From positions 1,736,001 to 1,800,000 of the forward strand of contig JACKQL020000002.1 of NCBI GenBank assembly GCA_018296165.2: a stretch of DNA of 64,000 bases, given 5' to 3'. A program made the translations under genes and the position numbers. This DNA comes from Termitomyces sp. T153 (taxonomy: Eukaryota; Basidiomycota; Agaricomycetes; Agaricales; Lyophyllaceae). Under the pieces are notes generated by a model that worked only from the letters and a program-made list of their open reading frames with translations, searched no databases and had not been told where the DNA came from. Below, piece after piece: positions 35,432 through 46,107 of the stretch (within the stretch, counting starts at the first letter, position 1; each line of letters begins with the position of its first letter).

Positions 35432-35628
35432 CAGCGTCGAGACCCTTCAAGACGCAGGGAGCAGGACAGGGATCGGCAGGGCGTGGGAGTCAAAGCCAAG
35501 CAATATTGATCAGTCCACAGCAAGTGATAGCAGCATGGGAGACGAAGTCAAAGCGTGGCCGCTACTTCATCAGGGTTCTCTTCAATCAATTAAAAGCCTT
35601 GGACGTACCCTGGGATTTCCCAAATTTT

Positions 35629-36816
35629 GTCATGTCTTCCCCCAGCATTCCAGTAGTCTCCCCCGCTGATTTGGACGAGGTGGTGGTGTATGACAATGGG
35701 GGGGAGGAGTTTGAGTGTTGGCGCTGCGCTAGTGTCAGGGACCGGAGTCATAAGTGGTGTCGACTTGTCTTCTTGGGATGACTGACGGGGTTTTTGTAGA
35801 GTCATCTGTGGTGGTGGTGGTGGATTTTCCGGGGGTCCCAAAGCGGACCAAGTTCTGTTCCACGTTGCCGAAGGAGGGGAGCATGGGGTGGTCTGCGGGG
35901 AAGGCAGGGCTTTTGTGGGATGGGCAGGGAAAGGGAGCGTCCTTGGCGGTGATTTGTGGGAAGCGTCGAGCCTCTCCGTCCTTGGGGGTGGGACCCAGCA
36001 AGAGGCTGCATGGGCGTGAGCCGTCGGCGGGGCCTCCAGAGTCTCTCCTCTTTTCTCCTACCCCGGGCGTTCCCTCGGAATGGTCGTCAAGTCCCCCCAT
36101 GCCTATTCCTTCAATCACGGAGGTCTTCCTTTGCAAGCAGGTGGAGGCTTTGACGACGTCATTGGCAGTATGGAAGGGTGAGCTCCAACGGGCAAGGGAG
36201 GACTGTGACATGGCGCGGACAGAGAAAGAGGCAATGGAGCAGGAAAGGAACACATTGGTGCGCATGGTGACGGAGTGAGCGTTAGAGGTGCGGGGCTTGC
36301 GGGAGCATCTGACGCAAATGGAGGGGCAGCCCACGGGGGAAGCTGAGGGGCAGGAACGGGTTCCGGGGGGGGATGTGCTGTGGGCGGAGCTGGAGGCAGC
36401 GAGGCAGAGAGAGGATTGGTTGGCCAATGAGGCCGCTTCAGGGCGCGTGGGGATCCTCCGTGAGTTGTCTTCCATTCCTCTGTTCGCTACTGATGGTTCA
36501 TTTTCTGGGGTTAGGCTGGGTGCGGGAGCATCGGGTCCTCTTGGATGGTGCCTCCGCGGCGTTTGCGTCGATTCAGGATGGGTTGATGCAGGGGTCCGCG
36601 GTTCAGCCCCTGGAGTTGCAGCAGGGGATGGTGCGATTGGAGAGGTTGCTGGCGGGGCATTGGCGACACAATGCGGTGGCCCCGGGGTTGTGGTGGGAGG
36701 TGGCGGCTGATGTGGGGGAGGTGTTGCCAGGGTTGGCGGAGGTCTTGGCAGTGGTGCGGGCCCAGATGGAAGTCGATCTGGGGATAGGGTTGCCAGGGGA
36801 TCCGGGGAGGGATTGA
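35629..36816 (+). pseudogene. Antisense ORF next to the 3' LTR (Cys cluster plus coiled coil)
   Basis: This frame runs opposite to the element. From ATG at 35629 it gives a Ser/Pro/acidic start, then ECWRCASVRDRSHKWC (C-x2-C-x11-C), a stop, a linker with VGPSKRLHGREPSAGPPESL, a charged helical stretch (VWKGELQRAREDCDMARTEK, 36170-36230), DWLANEAASG, and a C-terminal half LGWVREHRVLLDGASAAFAS to VLAVVRAQMEVDLGIGLPGD. The chromovirus carries a clear homologue at 60114-61584 in the same relative place, sharing VGPSK-L, EDC, -EWLANKAA-, WVQQHCILLDRALA and AQMEVDL. Antisense ORFs of this kind are known in some basidiomycete gypsy elements; function is unknown. Frame changes near 35770 and 36280 may be introns or lesions. 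Confidence 0.65.
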
Positions 36817-39349
36817 GGTGGGTGCGGGCCCCGTTTCTTGTTGCTTTCGGACTTGCTGCCTCCCTTGCCTTTTATATATATGTAATTTTTGTACGCAAAC
36901 ATGTTCTTTTCTTGATCCCTGGGCATGTGAAGTGAGGTTTTAGCTTGTATGAGGGCAAAGTAAGCAAAACACGCAGGGGTGTGAGTGGGAGTTGAATCCC
37001 TAGTGAATCTAGAGGTGGGGGTTATGCCCGCTAGTGCCATCTGTGCTGGCTAGTCCCGGGGTTTGTCAGGACGGGGCGGGGCATTGCAGGGAGGGCTCCC
37101 GAGGTTTGGCGGGGGTGGTGGGAGTTCTCCTGTGGAGTTCTGTGGCATTTCAGAGTGGTGTTATTGGGTTTGACTCTTGGAATTTCCGACCAGGGGTGTA
37201 GGGGTTTTCTTTAGTCTGTGGCGGGGATATGTGCCGTGTTGGTACTGGAGGGCAGACCTTCGAATCTTTCACAGGTGTCCAGTGGGGTTCAGGGCTTTGG
37301 TTTTCTTAGCAGTGCGGTTGGCGGGAGGGACAGAGGTCTTCCCGTGATCTGGCCCTTATGCCAGTGCTGGTGGCAAAGGTGGCGGGGCCCTCTTCATTGG
37401 TGGGGGTTGGTGGGGTGAGGTTTGTCCTTGCGGCATAGTTGGTCCAGAGGGGGGTCCTTGTAATAAGTTGGCAGGAGCTGGTTCTGGGCTGTGGGTTTGG
37501 TCAGTGTGGGGGCAGAGATACTCCCTCAGGGTGAGGATCTCTGGGTTGAGGATGCCCGGAGATTTTCATTTTGGGGTTGTGCGGGGCAAGCTCCAGAGTA
37601 TTGTGCTTGGTGAAGGGCACTCGGGATCGGGCTTGCTGTGCTCTGGGGTGTTGGTCCGGGTCAAGGTTGTGTTCCAGAGTATTGCGTCTGTGGGTGGGCA
37701 TGTTTGAGTGGTGCTTTGGTGTGCTCTGGAGTGTCGATGACCAAGGGGGCAGGGTGCAGGGTGATCAGTCCCGACCAGTTCCTTTGAGTCCAGAGCCAAA
37801 ATTTGAGGTTCCGGGTCATCTACGTGACATTGCTTTCCTGACCAAAGGTAAGTTCCGAGACGGACAGAGGGGTCTTACATATTTCTGACACTCCCTCGAG
37901 TTTGGAGGTCTGTTGGAGTTGTAGTGGTGGGTGTTTCTTTTGGGCAGGGGCAGCGCAGGGGTTGGTTGGGGAATGGCTCGCCTTAGCAGGGATGCTTCGG
38001 GGCTCATTCCGAGGGTTGTTCCTTCCTGAGGGTTGGTGGTTCCTTCATTGGGGAAGAAGTGGGCAGTCCCAGAGTCAACACAAGGGTCACTCGGTGGGGG
38101 TTTGTTGGTTATGTTGGCTTTGGGGGAGGTGCGGGCGGAGGAAGGGGTCTGAGGTGCATTTTGTTGGTCCACAGTTCCAAGCGCAAGGACCAGGGGTCTG
38201 GAGTTGATGCGGGAGTTGGGGTTGGGTCTTAACTTGCGAGTGGGGTTGTGTCGTGAATCAGAGGGGGAGCTCCAGAGTGGGGTTTTTTGCGGAGCAGCAG
38301 AGTTGTTGTGCAGGAGTGGCGGTGGCTCCTGGAGCTGAGCTTGGATGGGGGAAGATGGTTGTTCACGATTGTTGGGGGGCGGTGGGGAAGTCAGTCGCGG
38401 GGAGGCACTGGAGTGGGACTCTCTGGGAGTTGTGGCAGGATTGAGGCAACTCTTCATTCGTGTTCCGGAGTGGCCCAGAGATTGTTGCAAATGCGACAGT
38501 TCCAAGCGCGAGTACCAGGGGTCCAGAGTTGATGCAGGGGTTGGGGTTGGATCTTAACTTGCGAGTGGGGTTGTGTTGCGAATTGGAGGGGGAGCTCCAG
38601 AGTGGGGTTTTTTGCGGAGCAGCAGAGTTGTTGTGCAGGAGTGGTGGTGGCTCCTGGAGCTGAGCTTGGATGGGGGAAGATGGTTGTTCACAATTGTTGG
38701 GGGGCGGTGGGGAAGTCGGTCGTGGGGAGGCACTGGAGTGGGACTCCCCGGGAGTTGCAGCAGGGTTGAGGCAACTCTTCATTCGTGTTCCAGAGCGGCC
38801 CGGAGATTGTTGCAAATGCGGAGGTGGCACTGGGGAGGGGCACCGCTTGCTTCTTGGGGAAGGCATCAGCAACCTTTAGGGTACTCCGAGAGATTACTTT
38901 GCATGTGGCCTGCTTCTGGGTACTCCAAGAGGATACTTCGTATGTGGCTTGCTTCTGAGTGCTCCGATGATGTGGTCCCTGTTCAACGGACATTTTCTGG
39001 CATAGGGGCGGGATTTGGAGCGGGTGGTGATTTATGTTGCGGAGTTGGGGCTACCAGGGCATCATTGTTGGATTGGCGCTGTAAGTCCCCTTGATCAAAT
39101 GTCATAGTCGGAGCAGAGGCCCTGGAGTCGTGTTGCCAGGGTCCGGAGCTGTGTCAAGGGGTTTGGAGGGGGTCAAAGGGGTGGGTCGGGCAGTTTTGGG
39201 CTGGCGCAGAGTTGTTTGGGTCATCGAGCCAGGTGGGGGAGGTCCTTTAAGGATATTGGAGCGTGTGCCCTGTGGGTTGTCAGGTCGCTTGAACGGCTGA
39301 TTGGCGTTCTCTGGATGATGGTGGGGCTTCTCCCTCCCTTATATGAACA
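36817..39349 (-). other. Internal GC-rich region of the LARD-like element, no pol domains
   Basis: Minus-strand frames are rich in Pro, Ser, Thr, Gln and His (for example 37816-38505, 229 aa) and may be remnants of a gag-like leader or simply reflect base composition. I find no zinc knuckle, protease, RT or integrase motif on either strand. A 325-bp tandem duplication lies at 38171-38820. Confidence 0.5.
38171..38820. repeat. 325-bp tandem duplication
   Basis: Bases 38171-38495 are repeated at 38496-38820 with a few percent difference, mainly at CpG sites. Both copies begin ACAGTTCCAAGCGC. It explains the duplicated proline-rich minus-strand frames here. Confidence 0.88.
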
Positions 39350-39391
39350 CAAGCTACGCCCCATGCCTTCGGCATGGGCCTGTAGCTCTTG
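39350..39391 (-). terminator. Helitron 3' terminal palindrome
   Basis: CCCATGCC (39360-39367) pairs with GGCATGGG (39371-39378) around loop TTC, and the arms extend through GCTAC/GTAGC to CAAG/CTTG at the two edges. A hairpin next to the 3' end acts as transposition terminator in Helitrons; here the palindrome reaches the very end. Confidence 0.65.
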
Positions 39392-39399
39392 CTTTATCC

Positions 39400-40060
39400 C
39401 AGACCCAACCTCACTTTGTTTGGTTAGGTCCTCAATATTCTACTCAATGCTTCATCCCAGACCCAACCTCACTTCGTTTGGTTAGGTCCTTGCAATTCAA
39501 ACTTAATGCTTCATCCCAGACCCAACCTCACTTTGTTCGGTTAGGTCCTTGCATTTCAAACTTAATGCTTCATCCCAGACCCAACCTCACTTTGTTTGGT
39601 TAGGTCCTTGTATTTCAAACTCAATGCTAATTCCCAGACCCAACCTCACTTCGTTCGGTTAGGTCCTTGTATTTCAAACTCAATGCTAATTTCCAGACCC
39701 AACCTCACTTCGTTCGGTTAGGTCCTTGTATTTCAAACTCAATGCTTCATCCCAGACCCAACCTCACTTTGTTCGGTTAGGTCCTTGTATTTCAAACTCA
39801 ATGCTAATTCCCAGACCCAACCTCACTTCGTTCGGTTAGGTCCTTGTATTTCAAACTCAATGCTTCATCCCAGACCCAACCTCACTTCGTTCAGTTAGGT
39901 CTTTGTATTTCAAACTCAATGCTTCATCCCAGACCCAACCTCACTTCATTCAGTTAGGTCTTTGTATTTCAAACTCAATGCTTCATCCCAGACCCAACCT
40001 CACTTCGTTCGGTTAGGTCTTTGTATTTCTAACTCAATACTAAGTCTCAGACCTCATTGG
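39400..40060. repeat. Eleven ~59-bp subterminal tandem repeats
   Basis: Units start near 39400, 39458, 39517, 39576, 39635 and so on to about 39988, with a decayed twelfth. Each contains ACCCAACCTCACTTCGTTCG followed by GTTAGGT, whose ends ACC-AACC and GGTTAGGT are inverted repeats that can form a small hairpin. Arrays like this at the 3' side recall the minisatellites of some Helitron variants. Confidence 0.88.
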
Positions 40061-40402
40061 CTAACTCTTTGCATTCTCTCAACTCATGCTGACATCCAGA
40101 CTTAACCTTACTTCATTCAATTTCTCAGTATTTCTTTTCTATTACAATTCAATGCTGAGATATTATATACAAACTAATCATATATCTATATTATATTGTC
40201 AAGAAATCACCAAAGTCCACTGGTCTATATTGAAAAGTGAAAGATTATAAAAGTTAGTACTAACAAAGTAAATTCATAAACTGTCACACTTACATTTGTA
40301 AAGCATTGAGAATATCTATACTATACTGTCAACTCATATACATTAGGTGCTGAAATTCACAGAGGTTAGCAATTTGGTGTTGCAATCTATCAAAAGTTAT
40401 AC
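40061..40402 (-). other. Helitron 3' untranslated region
   Basis: AT-rich sequence between the helicase stop and the subterminal array. Two related pieces, around 40285-40315 and 40403-40430, share ACTTACATTTGTAAA, so the end of the coding region has been partly duplicated. Confidence 0.45.
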
Positions 40403-41865
40403 TTACATTTGTAAACCATTCAGGATTTCTTGATAGACAATATTAGCAGTCATTCTTGATGTATTCTCTGAATCTAAAATGACTTTGATACGATCTCCTG
40501 ATGTGCACCGAGAAAGTGCAACATAAAGTTGGCCATGTGCAAAGACTGATGATTGAAGGTCCAATCCAACATGCTTGACTGATTGACCTTGAGACTTGTT
40601 GATTGTCATAGCAAAGGCCAATCGAACTGGAAATTGTCTCCTGCGCAATGGAATTGGCAAATCTTCTTCAGAAACATCCATGTTGATCCTTGGAATTAAA
40701 ACAACTGATCCTGCAAACTTGGCATCTCCACTAATAATTCGGCATCTAAGAACTCTGGTGCTGATGTGGGTGACAATCATTCTTGTTCCATTGCAAAGTC
40801 CTTTGGTTGTATCTAAATTTCTGAGGAGCATCACAGGAACACCAATCTTGAGAGCTAATTTAGCCAAAGGCAAACTACTGGCTCTCAAAGAGTTAAGATA
40901 TTCCATTGGATACAATGCCAGTCCATTATCAGACATGACAGAGTCTGCACTCTGCAAGATCTTCTCTTCTCCTGGACATTTCTGCAGAATTTCTGAATTG
41001 ATATCCTCTATATCAGAGTTCTTGCCAGAGAGAATAGTTCGATCCAGATAATACTGATCATTTTGATGATGACTAATATGAGGATAAGTGGAAGAGATTA
41101 ACCCAGTAATAGAATTGTCAATGCAGATCATGGTTTGTGGAAGTTGTACTGTTTCTCCAGGCCCAAGGTTTTTTTCAGCACCAACATCCAATAACCAAGC
41201 TGCATGAGCAATGTTATCAGGAGTCGGATCCAATCTCATATTTTGAACTAAGTAGTGGACTTGAATCTGATCCCAAAGTCTTCCTCTCTTGAGTGAAGCA
41301 GCAATCATCTGCTGCCTGAGTCCTCGTTGGATAACTGGGAGAGTTTGCCTAAAATCTCCTCCAAACACCACAGTCACTCCACCAAAAGGATCATCCTTCT
41401 CCAGAATGTCTCTGAATTCTCGATCTACAGAGTCAATGGCATTTTTGTGTTGCATTGGGACTTCATCCCAGATGACAACTTTAGTCTGGAGTAGGAGTTG
41501 AGACAATTGAGTTCCTCTTTTGATATTGGCAATGGATGTATCCAGAGCAGGAATGGGGATTTTGAACCTTGAATGTGCAGTCCTACCACCCTCCAGCAAT
41601 AAGGCAGCAATCCCAGACGATGCTACACATAATGCCACATCTCCATTGGACTGAACAGCAGAAGCTAGGGTATTGCAGACAAAGGTTTTGCCACATCCAC
41701 CTGCACTGTGAATAAATATCATCTTGCCTAGATTGTTGTCTACAGAGTCCATAACTGCATCAAAGGTTTCTAGCTGCTCAGCATTGAACTTGGCCTTGTT
41801 TTCATCCACTCTTCTCTTCAACTCCTCAACATCATAATCAGTTTCCTCTTGCAAAAGTCTATTGC
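40403..41865 (-). CDS. Helitron helicase exon (PIF1-like, C-terminal)
   Basis: This exon carries the SF1B PIF1-like helicase that unwinds DNA during rolling-circle transposition. Walker A GGCGKT is at 41701-41684 inside FIHSAGGCGKTFVCNTLASA; Walker B follows as VVIWDEVPM; VFGGDFRQTLPV is motif III; and the C-terminal motifs LAFAMTINKSQGQSVKHVGL and GQLYVALSRCTS are complete. The frame is open over 487 codons with no lesion and ends at 40403. It joins the upstream exon across a 52-bp GT-AG intron (41866-41917) through a Pro-Gly codon junction. Best preserved coding sequence in the window. Confidence 0.9.
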
Positions 41866-41917
41866 CTGAAAATTTGATCAATCTTAGAGTCAACTCTCTA
41901 TACAATAGCCACCTTAC
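41866..41917 (-). other. Helitron intron 2 (52 bp)
   Basis: Minus strand begins GTAAGG and ends TTTTCAG. Its removal joins ...VVP|G to NRLLQEE in frame, consistent with typical basidiomycete short introns. Confidence 0.75.
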
Positions 41918-43097
41918 CTGGAACTACATTCCAAACTTGTTGAGGTTCTGGCATGTTGGAAAAGTCTTAAAGAGTCTTGCCAAAATTCTTTAAGTTGTCC
42001 TCAATGAGATGAAGGCCATAGTCATAGATATCATCATCAATAAAGACTCTGCCCCTATACTGCCATATATTTTCTAATCTGTGTTGAAGATCATCACAAA
42101 TGAAGTGCTTGAATTCATCCCATAAAGCTTCTGGAGTGACAGGAACACAATGAAATAGGATAGTGCAAAAGAGCTGTCTGAGAGCTGATCCTGGTTGGAT
42201 TGGAGCAGCTTCAGCAAGGCATTGCCTCCATTCTGCATCATCTTCCAAAAGACCAAGAGCCTTGCATGCTTCCTTGTAGGTTGGATAGATATGACCATTG
42301 ACTGTCCTGAGATCAGCCCATGATGTTGCATTGGTCACAACTGTGAGGAGCATTCTGAGATAGAACCTTTCTCCCTGCTTGGGTGAAGCAAAGTACATCC
42401 TTCCAATAGCTGTTCCTCTTTGCCTCTCCTTCCAAGTCCTTTTAGAAGCATCATAGACAAACTTTGTTGGAAAATTCTGATAAGTAGTATTGTTATTAGG
42501 GAATTTGGCATTAGCTTCAAACCAAGCAGTGAGTGTGGTCTTGCTTGCATTAGGCCTAGCAGCTACCACTTCCAAAGGTTCATTATCCTGAAAGTAGACT
42601 TCATGTTGGCCTTCCAAATGCACAGATAATCGATACACAGGAGGATATTCTCCATGCATGTTGAATTCAAAGATGTGCCAGCAAGATTCAGCTGCTGAGA
42701 TGTATCTAGCATCCAAGTATTCCTTGATTTCATCCCTCTGTTCCATCTGCTCTCTGGAAATTTCCATAGTTGTCCTATCATGGCCTTTGTAAATGTATTT
42801 GTGAATGTACTTGATGGCTTCCACTGAGGCACAGACCTCTACATTGATATGGCATTGATACTTGGCTGAGAGATAAGGATTATATGGAACAACATCACGA
42901 TTGTCATAACGATGGCCATTCTTTTCAAAAAAACGGCCATTGTCAGGTCTGGCATATTGTGGATAGCCATCATCACCATACAGAGTAGTTTCCTGAAATT
43001 CCTTGGGATATCGCTTCGAACATTTGCCATCTACCATGCACTTTGCATTAGAATGAGCAAGTCCACATGGACCATGGACCATATTAGTAGTAACAAC
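41918..43097 (-). pseudogene. Helitron Rep C-terminal part with Y-x3-Y, one nonsense codon
   Basis: This exon contains the conserved VHGPCG, SKRYPKEF, GYPQYARPDNGR and VPYNPYLSAKYQCHINVE blocks and the catalytic tyrosine pair in YIHKYIYKG (about 42815-42790), where Y-x3-Y forms covalent DNA intermediates. Later parts lead to the helicase. A TAA at 41969-41967 interrupts the frame 17 codons before the exon end: the frame before reads LKNFGKTL and after the stop DFSNMPEPQQVWNVVP, which belongs to the same family block. It is therefore a point nonsense mutation, not the natural end. Otherwise open for 376 codons. Confidence 0.85.
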
Positions 43098-43147
43098 CTA
43101 ATAGTCAAGTTAAGTAGCTAGAATAAATATTTAAACCAAGTTAATAC
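43098..43147 (-). other. Helitron intron 1 (50 bp)
   Basis: Minus strand starts GTATTAAC and ends ACTATTAG, with a branch-like CTTAACTTGAC inside. Splicing joins PQLYQ to VVTTNMVHGPCG in frame. Confidence 0.75.
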
Positions 43148-44438
43148 CTGATACAATTGAGGCTGAGCCACTGGATCTGGAATTTGGGCAGAGACAATTG
43201 AATCCACATCAGATGCATCCTTAATTCTGTGATGATTATGGAAAAAAATCAAGATATGCATGTGTGGAAGTCCTCTTTTTTGGAATTCAATAGTGTGGAC
43301 ATGTGCCACACATCTGCCAAAAAGACCTTCTTTGATCTCTTTCACTACAGCATTTTTTTTGAGTTCAAATACTCTGGCTACAATATCAGGTCGATCAGCA
43401 GCTGTTTGTTTTTTTCTATTGACTGTAGGTTCCTTCAAGAGAGCTTCTTCAATTTCTGACCACTTTGGATTGGCAGTCATAGTCAAGAAGAGATCAGGTT
43501 TACAAAAATGCCTGCAAATAGCCATAGAGTCCTGGAATAATTGCTGCATCTGTCGTTCACTTCCAGTATGAGAAGAAGGAAGAATGACTTGACGGCTTTG
43601 TGGAGTAACTTCTTCATCTCCAGCAGCAGCATCCACTACTCCCTGATAAACTTCAGCTCTAATCTTCTTCTGATTATGTCGAACCCAATTCAATCTGCTT
43701 TGTTCAACTGAGGCCCATGCATCAACAACATATTGCTGAAATAGCTTTCCACTCCAGAGTAATGCAGCCTTGGTTTCTAGAGTTCTTTGCTGAAGCCTAT
43801 ATGCATAGTATGAAGTTTCTGAAACATTATTTGTTCTTTGTTGCCCTTGTGGTCCATGCCTAGCAGGAATATTGATGTGATATCCAGGCTCTCCAGTTGG
43901 AAAAATAATAGTGTAGTGCAAGGGAGTGTAGTGTGGATGTAAGTGACTGATCTGCTTTAATTGACCTCCATGCAAGTGCAAGACTATATCACGATGATTT
44001 GATCGTTCTTCAGAGCCATCTCCTGGAATGATAGCAGCAACCCCTTCTTGATCATTAGGATTGTTATGCCGCCGACGATCCCCAAAATCAGCTCTGAGTG
44101 TAACAGAAAGCCTTTGTGGGTGGCCTTCTAGAACTTCTATCATAATGCGCCTAGCCTGCTTGTATAAATCAATAAATGGATTGACTCTACCAAGCATATC
44201 TTGTAAGGAGGCCATTATTTGTAAATCTAATGTTGGATTCTTTTGTTGATGAAAAGCCAATTGCTCATTATGATCATAGAAATAGAGTTGTGCATATACA
44301 GGATGATTGCCTTCAGTAGGAAGCAAAGCACCTGTGAAATGATGGAGTTCTCCATTGATTCTAAAGCTGTAAGGTCCAGGAGCATTGGTGATAGCATGAT
44401 CAATTTTAACTCCCAGAAATGTGAATGCAAAGGCTGCA
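43148..44438 (-). CDS. Helitron Rep N-terminal catalytic domain (HUH)
   Basis: The frame starts within AAFAFTFLGVKIDHA after the lesion at ~44440 and runs through GPYSFRINGELHHFTGALLP, LRADFGDRRRHNNP, the Helitron-specific HLHPHYTPLHYTIIFPTGEP block, a long helical region, CRHFCKPDLFLTMTANPKWS and RGLPHMHILIF. His-Met-His at 43264-43256 is the HUH metal-binding pair of rolling-circle endonucleases. Together with the tyrosine pair in the next exon this makes a complete Rep active site. No stop occurs in ~430 codons. The upstream end is out of frame with the N-terminal ORF by a small deletion. Confidence 0.87.
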
Positions 44439-46073
44439 TTTTAAAAGTATTAGAAAGGGGATGGTGGCCATGGAGTAAGTTTAATAGCTCTGGTGGAGCA
44501 TCTTTAAGTCTGGGCAAATCCACTTGGCCTTGTAAGCAGCACATGCCAAATTTGAGATTGTTTCTAGTAGATTTAGAGAGCTTTTCTGCATCAAAATGTA
44601 GAGCATGACAGTGTGGACATATCAAACTCATAGGACCAAGGTAATGAGATGGGGGTTCATTTAAATAAGGCTGTCTTCCTCTTGGAATAGGCTGAATAGG
44701 GCCAGGCTGTTGTACAATTTGTGGAATAACAGGAATAATAGGAGGTTCCAGTTGTTCTGCTAGTGGATCATTATCAGGTAGAGGTTCCAATTGTTCTTCT
44801 GGTCTATGTTCAGCAGGATTAACATTTTCCAAGTCATCTTCAGCAGGTATGTCATTCTGAGGACCTAAACCATTCATTATTTGTTCTCCAAAATCATTCA
44901 TATTGTCCATAGGCTCTTCAAAATATTCAAGAGGGTGCAGCATCATTTCATCAAAGGCTGCATGAATATTTTCCAGCTCAAGATCATCTTGAGGAGCAAA
45001 GCCATTGAAATCTTCTTCTAAATCAGCTATATGTTGGCCCTCCCATAGTTGTAAAATTCTCTGAGCTAAAAGATGATTAAAAGGCCTATGTTCAGGATCT
45101 TGCTCTGCTAATATCTGCTCATATCTCTCTTGTCTCTGTCTTTGCTGAGCAGCAAGTCTTTGTTCCTCTGCTAATCTCTGATTATATCTTTCTTGCCTCT
45201 GTCTCATTTGTTGCTCAGCAACAAACCTCAGTCTTTCTTGCTCCACTGCAGCTAATCCCTGTTGTTGTTGAGCAGCAAGCCTCTGTCTATTTTGTTCTTG
45301 AGCAACATTTCTTTGTCTTTCTTGCTCCTGAAAAGCTTCCAGTGCTCGTTGCTGTTGAGATGCATTATAATTAGACATCATTTCTCTATAAGCAATGTCT
45401 CCTCTTGTCAAGTTATTCAGTGCAGGATCAGCTTGACCACTGGAGATATCATGTAGTGGTCCAGGAATCCTTCTGTGTCCAGAAGAAGTAGATGCAATAG
45501 TAATATTAGGAGTAAGAGACACATGTGTTTGTCTGCTATGTCTAGGCTGATTCCTTCTGAAAACAGGTACAGCAGGCACATTTTGAGGAATAGGGTTTTG
45601 TAATGGAGCATCCCAACCCTCAGGTAAATGTGTTACAGGAGGTATATATATATTCTGGCCCACAGGAGCATTGAAAGAAAAGGGATCATCAGCAATGGCT
45701 GGCTGCCTCATAGGTCTCTCAGAAGATCCAGAAGCCACATTATTTATAGGAGGGACATTAGTGCTCCTACTCTGTGCCATAGAATCAAAATGCACAGGTG
45801 GCATAGGTGGCACAGGTGGCATAGGTGGCACAGGTGGCATAGGTGGCACAGGTGGCATAGGTGGCACAGGTGGCATAGGTGGCACAGGTGGCATAGCAGC
45901 ATTGAACCGTTCAACATTATGAGAAGAAGCTCTATTACCTCTGTTTGCACGTCGATCATCAGGATCAGTCATTTGTAATTGTTGTAGTCTACTCTGAGAG
46001 CGAGACTGTTGTCTCTGACTCTCAGGAGTACTGGGTGGTTCCTGAGCAGGATGTTGCCTAAACTTTGTTGATG
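44439..46073 (-). pseudogene. Helitron N-terminal region with zinc-binding segment, ends in frameshift
   Basis: The frame encodes a Gln/Arg-rich start, a (MPPVPP)n tract (45790-45896), long Gln/Glu/Arg helices (45080-45340), an acidic Pro-rich linker and the conserved block CPHCHALHFDAEKL with FGMCCLQGQVDLPRL (Cys-rich, about 44625-44510). It then reads LLNLLHGHHPLSNTFK and loses frame at ~44440; the family continuation would bridge to YNAAFAF, so a short out-of-frame deletion is likely. The 626-codon frame opens at 46107, but a GT...AG intron (46109-46071 region, GTGAGT to GTTTAG) may remove its first codons and form a split start codon AT|G, giving MQHPAQEPP. Confidence 0.75.
45790..45896. 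repeat. 18-bp coding minisatellite (MPPVPP tract)
   Basis: About six tandem copies of GGTGGCACAGGTGGCATA in the Helitron ORF give a repeating Met-Pro-Pro-Val-Pro-Pro protein tract on the minus strand. The plus-strand and other-frame ORFs here are by-products. Confidence 0.9.
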
Positions 46074-46107
46074 AAGAAAGAATAAAAAATAGTTCATAAA
46101 CACTCAC

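Noticed and set aside
35016..35450. Long open frames on both strands in the LTR with repeated SELAGEA, GGVGVSR or NSDASPA text
   Set aside because: They arise from the 21-bp LTR minisatellite, whose length is a multiple of three, so it keeps all frames open. No start context or homology.
37816..38872. Proline/serine-rich minus-strand ORFs of 169-229 codons as real proteins
   Set aside because: GC-rich low-complexity text within a 325-bp tandem duplication. No domain and no matching frame in the related chromovirus.
39400..40060. CRISPR-like array of 59-bp periodic repeats
   Set aside because: Units are contiguous tandem repeats with no unique spacers, lie inside a eukaryotic Helitron and have no cas genes. 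They are a minisatellite.
40596..41051. Plus-strand ORF of 151 codons opposite the Helitron helicase
   Set aside because: Lies entirely within the well-supported minus-strand helicase exon and has no family motif.
45628..45978. Plus-strand GTGGIGGTGG or HRWHRWHRW-type ORFs and minus-strand LCHLCHLCH ORF
   Set aside because: Shadow frames of the 18-bp minisatellite that encodes MPPVPP in the Helitron ORF.
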